DNA of 64,000 bases from Oscillospiraceae bacterium. Its GTDB lineage: Bacteria; Bacillota_A; Clostridia; Oscillospirales; Oscillospiraceae. Below, piece by piece: positions 44,283-53,788 of this stretch. The position numbers were made by a program, and so were the translations under genes. Position 1 is the first letter of the stretch, and each line of letters starts with the position of its first letter. Under the pieces are notes generated by a model. The model worked only from the letters and a program-made list of their open reading frames with translations, searched no databases and was not told where the DNA came from. The stretch spans positions 1 through 64,000 of the forward strand of contig JAILOS010000076.1 in NCBI GenBank assembly GCA_024690695.1. The letters run 5' to 3'.

Positions 44283-45378
44283 CAATGCCGCCACGAGCTT
44301 TCTCAAGCCTCCGTCGGTATCATACGCGGTCATGCGTGCCATGCAGACCGCTTCCAGCCCCGGCCGCGGCGCTTACCGCACGGCCATGCGCGCGGCCGAT
44401 CTCGTGCTCGACTGCCGGGAGGAGGCCGCCGCGCTCTTTCACATGGACGATCCCTCGCGCGTCGTGCTGACGGGAAGCGCCACCCACGGCCTGAACCTCG
44501 CGATCCGCAGTCTGGCGCGTCCCGGCATGCGCGTGCTGGTCTCCGGCTTCGAGCATAACGCCGTGATGCGGCCGCTGCGCGCGCTGGGGGCCGACGTCTG
44601 CGTCGCCGGGCGCACGCTTTTCGACGCGGATTCGGTTTTCAGCGATTTTGAGAAGAAGATCGAAGGCGCAAAGCTCGTCGTCTGCACGCACGTTTCCAAC
44701 GTTTTCGGCTTTATTCTGCCGATCGAGCGGATCGCGGCGCTCTGCCGGAGCCGCGGTGTGCCGCTGATCATAGACGCCTCGCAGTCTGCGGGCGTGCTGG
44801 ATTTCGATTTCACGGCGCTCGGAGCCGCCTTCGCCGCGATGCCGGGGCACAAGGCGCTTTACGGGCCGCAGGGGACCGGGCTGCTGCTGTGTGCGCAGGA
44901 GGGAAGCCCGCTGCTCTTTGGCGGCTCCGGCGCAGACAGCGCAAGCCCCTTTATGCCGCAGCAGCTCCCGGAGCGGCTGGAGGCCGGGACCTGCAACGTG
45001 CCCGGCGCCGCCGGCCTGTGCGCGGGGCTCCGCTTCGTCCGGGAGAAAACGACGGAGAAGCTGCTGAGCCATGAGCGCAGCCTGCTGCGTCTGGCGAGAG
45101 AAAGCCTGGCGGACGCAAAAGGGGTCCGGGTTTTCGCAGGCGCCGAGGAGCAGCAGACGGGCATCCTGTCGCTGCTGTTTGAGAATACCGATTGCGAGAG
45201 CGCCGCCCGATTGCTGGATGAGGAGGAGATCGCCGTGCGGAGCGGTCTGCACTGCGCGCCCGCGGCGCACGAGAGCGCCGGGACGTTTCGGACGGGTACG
45301 CTCCGCATGAGTTTTTCTGCTTTTGTCGGGGAGAAAGAGGTCGAAAAGGCCTGCGACGTGATTCGCGGCATTTCTTAA
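44269..45378 (+). CDS. Cysteine desulfurase-family PLP enzyme (class V aminotransferase)
   Basis: A 369-residue fold-type I PLP enzyme. Visible active-site elements are IYLDNAATSFLKP at the N-terminus, TGSATHGLNLAIRS, the His region CTHVSNVFGFILPIE, IIDASQSAGVL, PLP Lys in PGHKALYGPQGTG, and the catalytic Cys in RSGLHCAPAAHE. Retention of this Cys argues for desulfurase (or selenocysteine lyase) activity. The start is ATG 44269, inside the DUF3343 gene. The pairing without isc/suf scaffold genes points to a dedicated sulfur-transfer task rather than bulk Fe-S assembly. Confidence 0.9.
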   Translation: MIYLDNAATSFLKPPSVSYAVMRAMQTASSPGRGAYRTAMRAADLVLDCREEAAALFHMDDPSRVVLTGSATHGLNLAIRSLARPGMRVLVSGFEHNAVMRPLRALGADVCVAGRTLFDADSVFSDFEKKIEGAKLVVCTHVSNVFGFILPIERIAALCRSRGVPLIIDASQSAGVLDFDFTALGAAFAAMPGHKALYGPQGTGLLLCAQEGSPLLFGGSGADSASPFMPQQLPERLEAGTCNVPGAAGLCAGLRFVREKTTEKLLSHERSLLRLARESLADAKGVRVFAGAEEQQTGILSLLFENTDCESAARLLDEEEIAVRSGLHCAPAAHESAGTFRTGTLRMSFSAFVGEKEVEKACDVIRGIS

Positions 45379-45399
45379 GAGAAATTCAGCGATTTTTAT

Positions 45400-45428
45400 T
45401 TGCCTTTTCATGGCGGATGCATTATAAT
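45400..45428 (+). promoter_or_regulatory. Promoter of cdaA and possibly the long downstream operon
   Basis: TTGCCT (45400-45405), 17-nt spacer, perfect TATAAT (45423-45428), 87 nt before cdaA. Confidence 0.75.
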
Positions 45429-45514
45429 AAAGTGATACTGTAGATAATTATGCTTTTGCGGAAATTCGCCTCGCAGAAGGTGTTTTTCCGAATCATACAG
45501 AACGGAGAAGACCG

Positions 45515-46375
45515 ATGGAATCCATCAGAGCCGTATTGAATCAGTCGCTCAATATTCTTTCGACCATCAAATTGACAGACGTCATCGACATTCTGGTCGT
45601 CGCCTTTCTGATCTACAAGGCGGCTACGCTGATCAGAAGGACGAATTCCAAAAACCTGGCAAAAGGTCTGATCATGCTTCTTTTCATGTTCCTTCTGTCC
45701 GAGATCCTGAAGCTGAACATGATGCGCTCGCTGCTGCGCCGCGCCTTTGAGCTCGGGCTGATCGCGCTGGTCATCCTGTTTCAGCCGGAGCTGCGCCGCC
45801 TGTTCGAGCGTATGGGCAGCAGCTTCTCCTCGGGCAAGGGAACGTCCGGCCCGCTGATGGAAACGGCCATCGCGCAGACGGTGCTGGCCTGCGACGAGAT
45901 GGCCGCGTCGAAGACCGGCGCGCTGATCATCTTCGAGCGCAAGATGAAGCTCAACGACATTATGAGCACCGGCACCATCATCAACGCCGACGCGACTGCG
46001 GAGCTGATCAAGAACATCTTTTTCAACAAAGCGCCGCTGCACGACGGCGCGCTGATCCTGCGGGAGGGAAAGCTCGCCGCCGCCGGCTGCGTGCTGCCGC
46101 TGACGAAGAGCAACAACCTCAGCAAGGATCTTGGCATGCGTCACCGCGCCGGGATCGGGCTGAGCGAGCAGTCGGACGCCGTCGTCGTGATCGTATCCGA
46201 AGAAACGGGCGCGATCTCCGTTGCGATCGAGGGCATGCTCAAGCGGCACCTGTCGGCCGCCACGCTGGACAAGCTCCTTCGCAGCGAGCTGATCCCGGAA
46301 GACAAAGCCGACCGAAAGATCCAAATCGCAGCCTGGTTCAAGAAGCTGTTTGCGGGGAAGAATCATGAAAAATAA
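45515..46375 (+). CDS. cdaA: Diadenylate cyclase CdaA (c-di-AMP synthase)
   Basis: Synthesises the essential second messenger c-di-AMP, controlling potassium and turgor homeostasis. The 286-residue protein has three N-terminal membrane segments (about 20-40, 50-67, 78-92) and the DAC domain with catalytic LHDGALI (residues 176-181) and GMRHRAGIGLSEQSDAVVVIVSEETG (RHR 209-211). Followed by its regulator cdaR with an 11-nt overlap. The third gene of the canonical cdaA-cdaR-glmM operon, glmM, is absent; an rseC-like gene takes that place. Confidence 0.96.
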   Translation: MESIRAVLNQSLNILSTIKLTDVIDILVVAFLIYKAATLIRRTNSKNLAKGLIMLLFMFLLSEILKLNMMRSLLRRAFELGLIALVILFQPELRRLFERMGSSFSSGKGTSGPLMETAIAQTVLACDEMAASKTGALIIFERKMKLNDIMSTGTIINADATAELIKNIFFNKAPLHDGALILREGKLAAAGCVLPLTKSNNLSKDLGMRHRAGIGLSEQSDAVVVIVSEETGAISVAIEGMLKRHLSAATLDKLLRSELIPEDKADRKIQIAAWFKKLFAGKNHEK

Positions 46376-47639
46376 AACGAATCTGTTTGATAGAATCATC
46401 AGCAGCAGGCTGGTGCTGATCATCTTTTCTCTGCTCGTGTCGCTGATCGTCTGGATTTATCTCGCGTCGCAGGACACGGTGGAATTCAAGAAGACTTTTC
46501 CCGGCGTTCGCGTCGAGCTCGTGGGCGAGGATATCCTGCGCAACGCCCGCAACATGGTCGTCACGGACCTTGATACGAACTCGATCACGGTCGAGGTCGT
46601 CGGCCCCCGGCGCGTCGTCAGCGCGCTCTCGTCCGATCAGATCGTCGCGCAGGTGGACGTCAGCAAGCTGACGCAGGCGGCCTATACCTCGCAGACCTAC
46701 ACGGTGCTTTTCCCGGACGGCACGGATGCGAGCTCCCTTACGACGACCAACCGCACGCCGGAGACCGTGAACTTCATGATCTCCAGCCTGACGCAGAAGA
46801 CTGTGCCGGTGCGCGGCAGCTTCGAGGGAACGGTTGCGGTCGGCTTTACGTCCGAGCAGGTGGAATTTGATCCCTCCACGGTCACGGTTTACGGGCCGGA
46901 AGCCTATCTGAAGGACGTGGAATACGCCTGGCTCACCTTCGGCGCTTCGCAGGAGGTCAATTCCACCTATTCTGCGGATACGGGCTTCAGCCTGCGCAAC
47001 AAGAACAACGACGAGTGCTCGACGAAGGGGCTTACCTTCTCGACAGACGTGGTTCGCGCGACGCTGCCGATCATGCGCGTCAAGGAGATCCCGCTCGACG
47101 TCAACAGGATCTACGGAGCCGGCGCCACCGAGGAAAACACGATCATCACGATCGAGCCGGCTTCCATCCTGCTCGCGGGCGATTCCGCGCTGCTGGACAA
47201 CCTGAACAAGATCGTCATCGACACGATCGACTTCACTGATTTCAAGTTTACCGATAAGCGCACCAATATCCCGATCCGCTTTGACAACGAGCTGGAGAAT
47301 CTCAGCGGCGTCAGCGAGGCGACCATTACGGTCGAGATCCGCGACGTGGAGGTGAAGGAATTCGTCGTCCAGAACATCCGCTGCCTGCACGTGCCGGAAG
47401 GCTACGAGGCCAAAGCGGAAACGGCCTTCATCACGGTGACGCTGCGCGGGCCGAGCAGCGTGATGAGCGAGATTCGCGCGGAGAATATCCATGCCGACGT
47501 AGACCTCACGGACTATACGTATTCCACCACGCTTACGCCGAAGATCGTCGTCGACGGCTTCCTGAACGTGGACGCCATCCTTGACGTTCCGAGCGTGACG
47601 ATCACGGTCCAGAAGGCAGAGACGGAGGAAACGCCATGA
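46365..47639 (+). CDS. cdaR: CdaA regulatory protein CdaR (YbbR-domain protein)
   Basis: Extracytoplasmic modulator of CdaA. The 424-residue protein has one N-terminal membrane anchor (RLVLIIFSLLVSLIVWIYLAS, about 15-36) and then several YbbR repeats, each with the VEVVGPRRVVSAL or VTVYGPEAYLKDV type strand-turn pattern; by length and periodicity probably four. The start is ATG 46365 (behind GGGGAAGAATC), inside the cdaA end. Overlaps the next gene by an ATGA junction. Unrelated to the DNA-binding CdaR at 14040. Confidence 0.92.
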   Translation: MKNKTNLFDRIISSRLVLIIFSLLVSLIVWIYLASQDTVEFKKTFPGVRVELVGEDILRNARNMVVTDLDTNSITVEVVGPRRVVSALSSDQIVAQVDVSKLTQAAYTSQTYTVLFPDGTDASSLTTTNRTPETVNFMISSLTQKTVPVRGSFEGTVAVGFTSEQVEFDPSTVTVYGPEAYLKDVEYAWLTFGASQEVNSTYSADTGFSLRNKNNDECSTKGLTFSTDVVRATLPIMRVKEIPLDVNRIYGAGATEENTIITIEPASILLAGDSALLDNLNKIVIDTIDFTDFKFTDKRTNIPIRFDNELENLSGVSEATITVEIRDVEVKEFVVQNIRCLHVPEGYEAKAETAFITVTLRGPSSVMSEIRAENIHADVDLTDYTYSTTLTPKIVVDGFLNVDAILDVPSVTITVQKAETEETP

Positions 47640-48043
47640 CGCAGGAGGCCGTTGTCACCAGGCTTTTGCCCGAAGGAATGGCCGAGGTCGCCGTCAAAAG
47701 GACCACCGCCTGCGGCGGCAACTGCGGCAGCTGCGAGAGCTGTGTGTTCGAAAACGAGCTGAAAACGCCGGCGCTCAACCGCATCGAGGCAAAGCCCGGA
47801 CAGAAGGTGCTGATCCGCAGCGAGAGCTCCAAAGTATTCGGCGCGGCGATGCTGGTCTACGTGATGCCGCTGCTGTTTTTCCTCTTCGGCTACGCTCTCG
47901 CCGTTGTCCTCGGCCTGTCGGAGAACCTGCGGATCGTGTTCAGCTTCGTTTTCCTGCTGATCGGCGCCGTCGTTCTCGTGCTGAGCCAGCGCCGCAAAAA
48001 AGCGGAAAACGCCATCACCTTCGAGATCGTCGCATTTCTGTGA
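47636..48043 (+). CDS. RseC/SoxR-reducing-system-like membrane protein
   Basis: A 135-residue member of the RseC/RsxC-associated family: a small N-terminal domain with a cysteine cluster (TTACGGNCGSCESC, four Cys) and two membrane helices (MLVYVMPLLFFLFGYALAVVLGL and IVFSFVFLLIGAVVLVL). In other bacteria such proteins work with the Rnf/Rsx electron-transfer complex; no rnf gene is visible here. Coupled to cdaR by a 4-nt overlap. It bridges cdaAR and the yicC operon, making one long possible transcript. Confidence 0.85.
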   Translation: MTQEAVVTRLLPEGMAEVAVKRTTACGGNCGSCESCVFENELKTPALNRIEAKPGQKVLIRSESSKVFGAAMLVYVMPLLFFLFGYALAVVLGLSENLRIVFSFVFLLIGAVVLVLSQRRKKAENAITFEIVAFL

Positions 48044-48056
48044 CAGGGAGGCAGCC

Positions 48057-48935
48057 ATGATAAAAAGCATGACGGGCTACGGCAGCGCCAAAGGCACGGT
48101 CGAAGGCCTGGAGATCAGCATAGAGCTCAAGAGCGTCAACAATCGCTTTCTCGATTGCTCCGTTCGTCTTCCGCGCAGCTTTCTGTTCGCGGAGGACTCG
48201 GTCAAGGCGCTCGTGCAAAAACATATCAGCCGCGGAAAGGTCGACGTGTTCGTGACCGTCGATTCCTCCGCCGCCGGAGACATGACCGTCAAGGTCAACG
48301 AACCGCTGCTTCGCGCCTACGTGGAGGCGCTGCGGCATATCGCGGAGGAATACAGTCTTCCGAACGACCTCGGCACGGCGGCGCTCAGCCGCTTTCCCGA
48401 CGTGCTGACGGTAGAAAAAAAGGAACTCGACGCCGAGGCGATCGCAGCGGGCCTTTCCGAGATCGCGGAGAGAGCGCTGCGGGATTTCGACGCAATGCGC
48501 CTGCGCGAGGGCGAAAAGCTGCGCGACGACGTTCTGTCGAAGCTCGAAACGATCGACCGGCTGGTCGCCGCCGTGGAAACGGGATCGCCGAAAACCGTCG
48601 AGGAATACCGCCGCCGTCTTGAACAGCGGATGAACGAGGTCCTCGGCGGCGCCGGGATCGAGGAATCGCGTATTCTGGCCGAAGCGGCGATCTTTGCCGA
48701 CCGCACCGCCGTCGACGAGGAGACCGTAAGGCTTCGCAGCCATATGGCTCAGCTCAAGAGCATGGTCGAGGGCGCGTCGCCGATCGGGAGAAAGATCGAT
48801 TTCCTGGTACAGGAGTTCAACCGCGAGGCGAACACGATCGGCTCCAAATGTCAGAATTCCGAGCTGGCCAACGTCGTCGTCGATCTCAAATCCGAGATCG
48901 AAAAGATCCGCGAGCAGATCCAGAATATCGAGTGA
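48057..48935 (+). CDS. yicC: YicC/YloC-family endoribonuclease
   Basis: A 292-residue RNase/RNA-decay factor of the YicC family. [13 protein letters not shown] at the N-terminus is diagnostic, as are [31 protein letters not shown], and the C-terminal [20 protein letters not shown]. It leads the conserved Firmicute operon yicC-remA-gmk-rpoZ. The ATG follows AGGGAGGCAGCC. Confidence 0.95.
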   Translation: MIKSMTGYGSAKGTVEGLEISIELKSVNNRFLDCSVRLPRSFLFAEDSVKALVQKHISRGKVDVFVTVDSSAAGDMTVKVNEPLLRAYVEALRHIAEEYSLPNDLGTAALSRFPDVLTVEKKELDAEAIAAGLSEIAERALRDFDAMRLREGEKLRDDVLSKLETIDRLVAAVETGSPKTVEEYRRRLEQRMNEVLGGAGIEESRILAEAAIFADRTAVDEETVRLRSHMAQLKSMVEGASPIGRKIDFLVQEFNREANTIGSKCQNSELANVVVDLKSEIEKIREQIQNIE

Positions 48936-48942
48936 GGGCGCC

Positions 48943-49206
48943 ATGAAACTCATCAACATCGGCTTCGGCAATCTGATCGCCGCCGAGCGCACCGTATCCA
49001 TCGTCAGTCCGGAATCCGCGCCGGTCAAGCGCATGATCCAGGATCTGCGCGAGAAGGGGCTTCTGATCGACGCTTCGTTCGGCCGCAGCACCCGTTCCGT
49101 GCTCGTCATGGACAGCGGACACGGGATCCTGTCTGCGCTGACGCCCGAGCAGCTGTCGCAGCGTTTTGCAGATAAAGCAGAGGAAGGAGAAAACGAGCAT
49201 GAGTGA
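48943..49206 (+). CDS. remA: RemA-family DNA-binding regulator (DUF370)
   Basis: An 87-residue protein; in B. subtilis RemA is a ring-forming, nucleosome-like DNA-binding activator of biofilm matrix and osmoprotection genes. [31 protein letters not shown] and [24 protein letters not shown] are the family signature, including the Arg-rich DNA-facing segment. Position between yicC and gmk is conserved in Firmicutes. Overlaps gmk by 8 nt. Confidence 0.95.
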   Translation: MKLINIGFGNLIAAERTVSIVSPESAPVKRMIQDLREKGLLIDASFGRSTRSVLVMDSGHGILSALTPEQLSQRFADKAEEGENEHE

Positions 49207-49810
49207 AAGAGGAAAGCTGATCGTGATCTCGGGGCCCTCGGGCGCCGGAAAGAGCACCGTGGTTTTCAAGGCCATGGAGGGCAGGGAAGACCTCTGCTTT
49301 TCCACCTCCGTCACCACGCGCAAACCGCGCCCCGGCGAGGTGGACGGGAGAGAATATTTCTTCGTCGATCTCGAGCGGTTTCAGGAGATGATCGACAACG
49401 GCGAGCTGCTGGAGCATGCGACCTACGTCGCCAACTCTTACGGAACGCCGAGAAAATTCGTCGAGGACAAGCTCGAATCCGGGATGAACGTGCTGCTCGA
49501 CATCGAGGTGCAGGGCGCGCGCCAGGTGGCGGAAAAGATGCCGGAAGCGGTGAAAATCTTTATCATTCCGCCTTCTCTGGAGGAGCTGGAGCGCCGCCTG
49601 AAGGGCCGCGGGACCGACACGGCCCGAGCCATCGAGGCGAGGCTGATCCGCGCGCGTCAGGAATACGCGGAGGCGGTTTTTTACGACTATATCATCATCA
49701 ACGACAACGCCGACCGCGCCGCGGAGGAATTTACCGCGATCATCACGGCCGAGCATTGCCGATACAAAGACCGCGCGGCGTATCTTGCGCCGGCCGGCGG
49801 CAAAGAATAA
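49199..49810 (+). CDS. gmk: Guanylate kinase
   Basis: Phosphorylates GMP to GDP. The 203-residue protein has the P-loop [13 protein letters not shown], the GMP-binding [21 protein letters not shown], and the LID region [20 protein letters not shown] chose ATG 49199 preceded by AAGGAGAAAACGAGC; earlier in-frame codons lie inside remA. Followed 40 nt later by rpoZ, the conserved order. Confidence 0.97.
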   Translation: MSERGKLIVISGPSGAGKSTVVFKAMEGREDLCFSTSVTTRKPRPGEVDGREYFFVDLERFQEMIDNGELLEHATYVANSYGTPRKFVEDKLESGMNVLLDIEVQGARQVAEKMPEAVKIFIIPPSLEELERRLKGRGTDTARAIEARLIRARQEYAEAVFYDYIIINDNADRAAEEFTAIITAEHCRYKDRAAYLAPAGGKE

Positions 49811-49850
49811 AAATACTGGCCGCGAATGCGGCGGAATGGAGAAACCCGTT

Positions 49851-50039
49851 ATGATGCTTTATCCCCCCATGGCGGATCTTGTCAGCAAGATCGGCAGCCG
49901 CTATCAGCTTGTGAACCTCGTTGCGCGCCGCGCCCGCGATCTTTCGATGGAAGCGGAAGAAAAGCAGATCCCGCTGGAGCGCAAACCCGTCTCCACCGCG
50001 ATCGACGAAGTCTATACCGGCAAGCTCACGCTTCGCTGA
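49851..50039 (+). CDS. rpoZ: DNA-directed RNA polymerase omega subunit
   Basis: Small 62-residue omega subunit that assists RNA polymerase assembly. MMLYPPMADLVSKIGSRYQLVNL, ARRARDL and KPVSTAIDEVYTGKL are the family core. I chose ATG 49851 (MMLYPP), 9 nt after GGAG, as in other Clostridia; ATG 49836 would add five residues. Sits between gmk and priA. The coaBC gene commonly found after rpoZ is missing here. Confidence 0.93.
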   Translation: MMLYPPMADLVSKIGSRYQLVNLVARRARDLSMEAEEKQIPLERKPVSTAIDEVYTGKLTLR

Positions 50040-50058
50040 GCGCCCGCGCGCTTTGACC

Positions 50059-52308
50059 GTGCCGACGAAAATTGCAAAAATAGCGGTTTCCGCCGCTACA
50101 TACTGGATCGACAAGCCGTACGATTATCTCGTCCCCGAGGAGCTGCTCAAGGGCGCGCTCCCCGGGGTCAGAGTCTTGGTACCCTTTTCGGCGGGCAACC
50201 GCCTGTGCGAGGGGATCATCCTCTCCCTGGCCGATTCAAGCGGCTATGAGAAGCTCAAGGCGGTACAGCGGCTGCTCGACGACGAGCCGATCCTTACGGA
50301 GGAGCAGATCAGGCTGGCGCTGTTCATGCGGGATCGCTTCTTCTGCACGGTCTACGACGCCGTAAAGGCCATTCTGCCTGCCGGCGTCTGGTTCAACGAC
50401 CGGGGAGAACGCCGGGTCAAGGACAAAAAAGTCACGATGCTCCGCCTTGCCGTCGGCACGGAGGAGGCGTCGGAGGCCGCTGCGCGCAGACAGCGACGCT
50501 CGCCGAGACAGGCGGAGATCCTGCAGCTGCTGTGCAGCTTCGAGGCGCTCGCGCAGCACGACGTTCTGGTGCATACCGGCGCGACGGCCGCTTCCGTCAA
50601 GGCGCTGGAAAAGCAGGAGCTCGTGGAACGCTTTGAGAGGGAGGTTTTTCGCCGCCCGGAGATCAGTGAAACGGAAAGACGTCCGTTCCCGACGCTCAAC
50701 GAGGCGCAGATGCGCGTTTTCGAGGGGCTGGACGCTCTTTCCGGGCAGGACGGCCCGGCGGCCGCTTTGCTCTTCGGCGTCACCGGCAGCGGAAAAACCA
50801 GTGTGTACGTGCATCTGATCCGCCGTCGGCTCGAGGAGGGCCGCTCGGCAATCCTGCTGGTACCGGAGATCGCGCTGACGCCGCAGATGCTGCAGACCTT
50901 TTCTTCGTATTTCGGGGACGAGGTCGCCGTGCTGCACTCCAGTCTCTCGGTCGGAGAGCGCTACGACGAGTGGAAGCGGATCCGCAGCGGAAAGGCGCAT
51001 CTCGTCATCGGCACGCGCAGCGCCGTTTTCGCGCCGGTGCGCGACCTCGGCCTCGTTATCATTGACGAGGAACAGGAAGAAACCTATAAATCGGAAAACA
51101 CGCCCCGATATCACGCGCGGGACGTGGCAAAATATCTCTGCGCCCGCGCGGGCTGCCTGCTGCTGATGGGCTCGGCCACGCCGGACGTGTCCAGCCGCTA
51201 TTACGCGGAAACCGGGCGCTACCGCTTTTTCACGCTCCCGGAGCGCTATAACCGCATGGCGCTGCCGGAGGTGAAGATCGTCGACATGAAGCGCGAGCTT
51301 CGGCGCGGCGTCACCGGCGATATCAGCTCCGTTCTTCGCAGCGAGCTCGAGGAGAACCTGTCCCGCGGCGAGCAGAGCATTCTGTTCATCAACCGACGCG
51401 GCGCGCACAAGCTTATCAGCTGCGGAAGCTGCGGCTATACCTACCGCTGTCCTCGCTGCAGCGTTTCGCTGACCTACCACAGCAGCAACCGGCGGCTGAT
51501 CTGCCATTACTGCGGCTATTCCCGGCGGGTGGATTCCGTCTGCCCGGACTGCGGCGGCGAGCTGCGCTATCTCGGCAGCGGGACGCAGTTCGTCGTGGAG
51601 CAGCTTCAGGAGCTGTTTCCCGGCACGGAGATCCTCCGCATGGACACGGATTCCGTCGCGCCGGTCGGCTCGCACGAGCCGCTTTTCGATCGTTTTCGTG
51701 AGGAGAAGATCCCGATCATGGTCGGCACGCAGATGGTGACGAAGGGGCTGAATTTTGAAAACGTCACGCTGGTCGGCGTTCTGTCCGCCGATCAGAGCCT
51801 CTATGCCGGCAGCTACCGGGCCGGCGAGCGTACCTTCTCGCTGATCACCCAGGTGGTCGGCCGCAGCGGACGCGGCGAAAAGCCCGGCCGCGCCGTGATC
51901 CAGACCTTTACGCCGGAAAACCAGACGATCAGACTGGCCGCCGAGCAGGATTACGAGGCTTTTTATCAGGCCGAGATCCAGCTGCGAAGACTTCAGAAGG
52001 CGCCGCCCGTGCAGGATCTTCTGGCCGTCACGGCCAGCGGCGAGAACGAGGAGCAGGTGCAGCGCACGGTGCGCTATATCGCGGACTGGCTGCAAAACGC
52101 CTGCGCGCAAAAACCGGAGACGCGGGTGCTCGGCCCGGTCCCGCTGCCGGTCGTCCGCGTGAACAACCGTTTTCGCTACCGCGTTTACCTCTCCGCACGG
52201 GTCGACGGCGAAGCGCGGCGGACGGTTGCGGAAATCGTGATGAGCTGCAGCCGCGACAAGCGCTTCAAGGGCGTGTCGATTTTTGCGGACAACGATCCGC
52301 AGGACTGA
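50059..52308 (+). CDS. priA: Primosomal protein N' (replication restart helicase PriA)
   Basis: 3'-5' helicase that reloads the replisome at stalled forks. The 749-residue protein has the N-terminal DNA-binding domain (AVSAATYWIDKPYDYLVP), Walker A GVTGSGKTSVYVHLI, Walker B IIDEEQEETYKSENTPRYHARDVA, the paired zinc-binding cluster (CGSCGYTYRCPRCSVSL and CHYCGYSRRVDSVCPDCGG) and helicase motif VGTQMVTKGLNFENVTLV. There is no ATG: GTG 50059 (MPTKIAKIAV) is preferred, TTG 50053 possible; neither has a good SD, suggesting coupling to rpoZ. Confidence 0.96.
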   Translation: MPTKIAKIAVSAATYWIDKPYDYLVPEELLKGALPGVRVLVPFSAGNRLCEGIILSLADSSGYEKLKAVQRLLDDEPILTEEQIRLALFMRDRFFCTVYDAVKAILPAGVWFNDRGERRVKDKKVTMLRLAVGTEEASEAAARRQRRSPRQAEILQLLCSFEALAQHDVLVHTGATAASVKALEKQELVERFEREVFRRPEISETERRPFPTLNEAQMRVFEGLDALSGQDGPAAALLFGVTGSGKTSVYVHLIRRRLEEGRSAILLVPEIALTPQMLQTFSSYFGDEVAVLHSSLSVGERYDEWKRIRSGKAHLVIGTRSAVFAPVRDLGLVIIDEEQEETYKSENTPRYHARDVAKYLCARAGCLLLMGSATPDVSSRYYAETGRYRFFTLPERYNRMALPEVKIVDMKRELRRGVTGDISSVLRSELEENLSRGEQSILFINRRGAHKLISCGSCGYTYRCPRCSVSLTYHSSNRRLICHYCGYSRRVDSVCPDCGGELRYLGSGTQFVVEQLQELFPGTEILRMDTDSVAPVGSHEPLFDRFREEKIPIMVGTQMVTKGLNFENVTLVGVLSADQSLYAGSYRAGERTFSLITQVVGRSGRGEKPGRAVIQTFTPENQTIRLAAEQDYEAFYQAEIQLRRLQKAPPVQDLLAVTASGENEEQVQRTVRYIADWLQNACAQKPETRVLGPVPLPVVRVNNRFRYRVYLSARVDGEARRTVAEIVMSCSRDKRFKGVSIFADNDPQD

Positions 52309-52345
52309 GAACAGGAGCCGCTTATGCGGCGGAACGGAGATAAAG

Positions 52346-52846
52346 ATGGCTCTGAGGAATATTTTGACGAAGGAAGAACCCGCTCTCTATAAAAAATGCC
52401 GTCCCGTGACGGCTTTCAACGAGCGGCTTCATCAGCTTCTCGACGACATGGCCGAGACGCTGGCGCAGGCCAACGGCGTCGGTCTCGCCGCGCCGCAGGT
52501 CGGCGTGCTGCGCCGGGCCGTGCTCGTGCTGGAGACCAACGTGCCGGAGGGAGAGGATGAGTATATTATCGAACTCATCAACCCCGTCATCGTCGAAAGC
52601 TCCGGCGAGCAGGAGGGAGCTGAGGGCTGCCTGAGCGTACCGGGCGAGTACGGCCTGGTCAAACGCCCGATGAACGTGCGCGTCCGCGCACAGGACCGCT
52701 TCGGCGAGTGGTTCGAGGTCGAAGGGACGGGGCTTACCGCGCGCTGCTTCTGCCACGAGCTCGATCATCTCGACGGCGTGATCTTTACGTCGCACTGTGA
52801 GCGGATGCTCACGGAAGAAGAGCTCCAGAAGCTGGAGACAAGATAA
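52346..52846 (+). CDS. def: Peptide deformylase
   Basis: Removes the N-formyl group from nascent proteins. The 166-residue protein has the three metalloenzyme motifs GVGLAAPQVG, EGCLSVPGEY (metal Cys) and CHELDHLDG (HExxH-type, His-Glu-Leu-Asp-His). The ATG at 52346 follows GGAACGGAGATAAAG. Adjacent to fmt, the enzyme that adds the formyl group to initiator tRNA, a near-universal pairing. Confidence 0.97.
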   Translation: MALRNILTKEEPALYKKCRPVTAFNERLHQLLDDMAETLAQANGVGLAAPQVGVLRRAVLVLETNVPEGEDEYIIELINPVIVESSGEQEGAEGCLSVPGEYGLVKRPMNVRVRAQDRFGEWFEVEGTGLTARCFCHELDHLDGVIFTSHCERMLTEEELQKLETR

Positions 52847-52858
52847 CAGAGGTTCGAC

Positions 52859-53788
52859 ATGCGCATCGTCTTTATGGGAACGCCCGATTTTGCCGAGGCG
52901 TCCCTGCGAAAACTGATCGAAGAGCGTTTTGAGGTCGTCGGCGTCTTTACGCAGCCGGACAAGCCGCGCGGACGCGGAATGGAGCTCGCCTTCTCCCCGG
53001 TCAAGGAGCTCGCTCTGAAGGCGGGCCTGCCGGTCTTCCAGCCGGAGAAGCTGCGCGACGGAACGGCTCTTGCGCAGATCCGCGAGCTGCGCCCCGATAT
53101 TCTCGTCGTCGTAGCCTACGGAAGGATCCTGCCGGACGAGATCCTTGCCGCCGCGCCCTTCGGGGCCGTCAACGTCCACGGCTCGCTCCTGCCGAAATAC
53201 CGGGGCGCCGCGCCGATCCAGTGGGCGGTGCTGAACGGAGATGAAAAAACCGGGGTCACGACGATGTATCTGGCCCACGAGATGGACAGCGGCGACCTGA
53301 TCTATTCCTGCGAGACTCCGATCGGAGAGAAGGAGACCGCCGGCGAGCTTTTCGGCCGGCTCAAGGAGCTGGGCGCTTCGCTGCTGGTCCGCACGCTGCG
53401 GGATATCGAGGCCGGAACGGCGCCCCGCACGCCGCAGAATCACGCCGAGGCCAGCTATGTCTCCATGCTGGACAAGTCTCTGTCGCCGATCGACTGGAAC
53501 CGCCCGCCGCGGCTGGTCATGAAGCAGATCTTCGGGCTTCAGCCCTGGCCGGTCGCCACGACTGTGCTGCAGGGGAAGACCTTGCGGGTCTTTGACGCGG
53601 ATCCCGGAAGGAGCGCCTGCGGCGCGGAGCCCGGCACCGTCGTCAGCACGGGCGAGCGCGGCGTCGAGGTCTCCTGCTCAGGCGGCACGGTTTTTCTCAC
53701 CGAGCTGCAGGCTCCGGGCAAAAAACGGATGAGGGCCGCCGATTATCTGCGAGGCCATGCGATCCGCGAAGGGGAACGCTGCGAATGA
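52859..53788 (+). CDS. fmt: Methionyl-tRNA formyltransferase
   Basis: Formylates Met-tRNAi using 10-formyl-THF. The 309-residue protein has RIVFMGTPDFAEASL at the start, the catalytic region VNVHGSLLPKYRGAAPIQWAVLNGDEKTGVTTMYL with the HxSLLP motif, and the C-terminal OB domain. 12 nt after def and overlapping rsmB by an ATGA junction. Confidence 0.97.
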   Translation: MRIVFMGTPDFAEASLRKLIEERFEVVGVFTQPDKPRGRGMELAFSPVKELALKAGLPVFQPEKLRDGTALAQIRELRPDILVVVAYGRILPDEILAAAPFGAVNVHGSLLPKYRGAAPIQWAVLNGDEKTGVTTMYLAHEMDSGDLIYSCETPIGEKETAGELFGRLKELGASLLVRTLRDIEAGTAPRTPQNHAEASYVSMLDKSLSPIDWNRPPRLVMKQIFGLQPWPVATTVLQGKTLRVFDADPGRSACGAEPGTVVSTGERGVEVSCSGGTVFLTELQAPGKKRMRAADYLRGHAIREGERCE

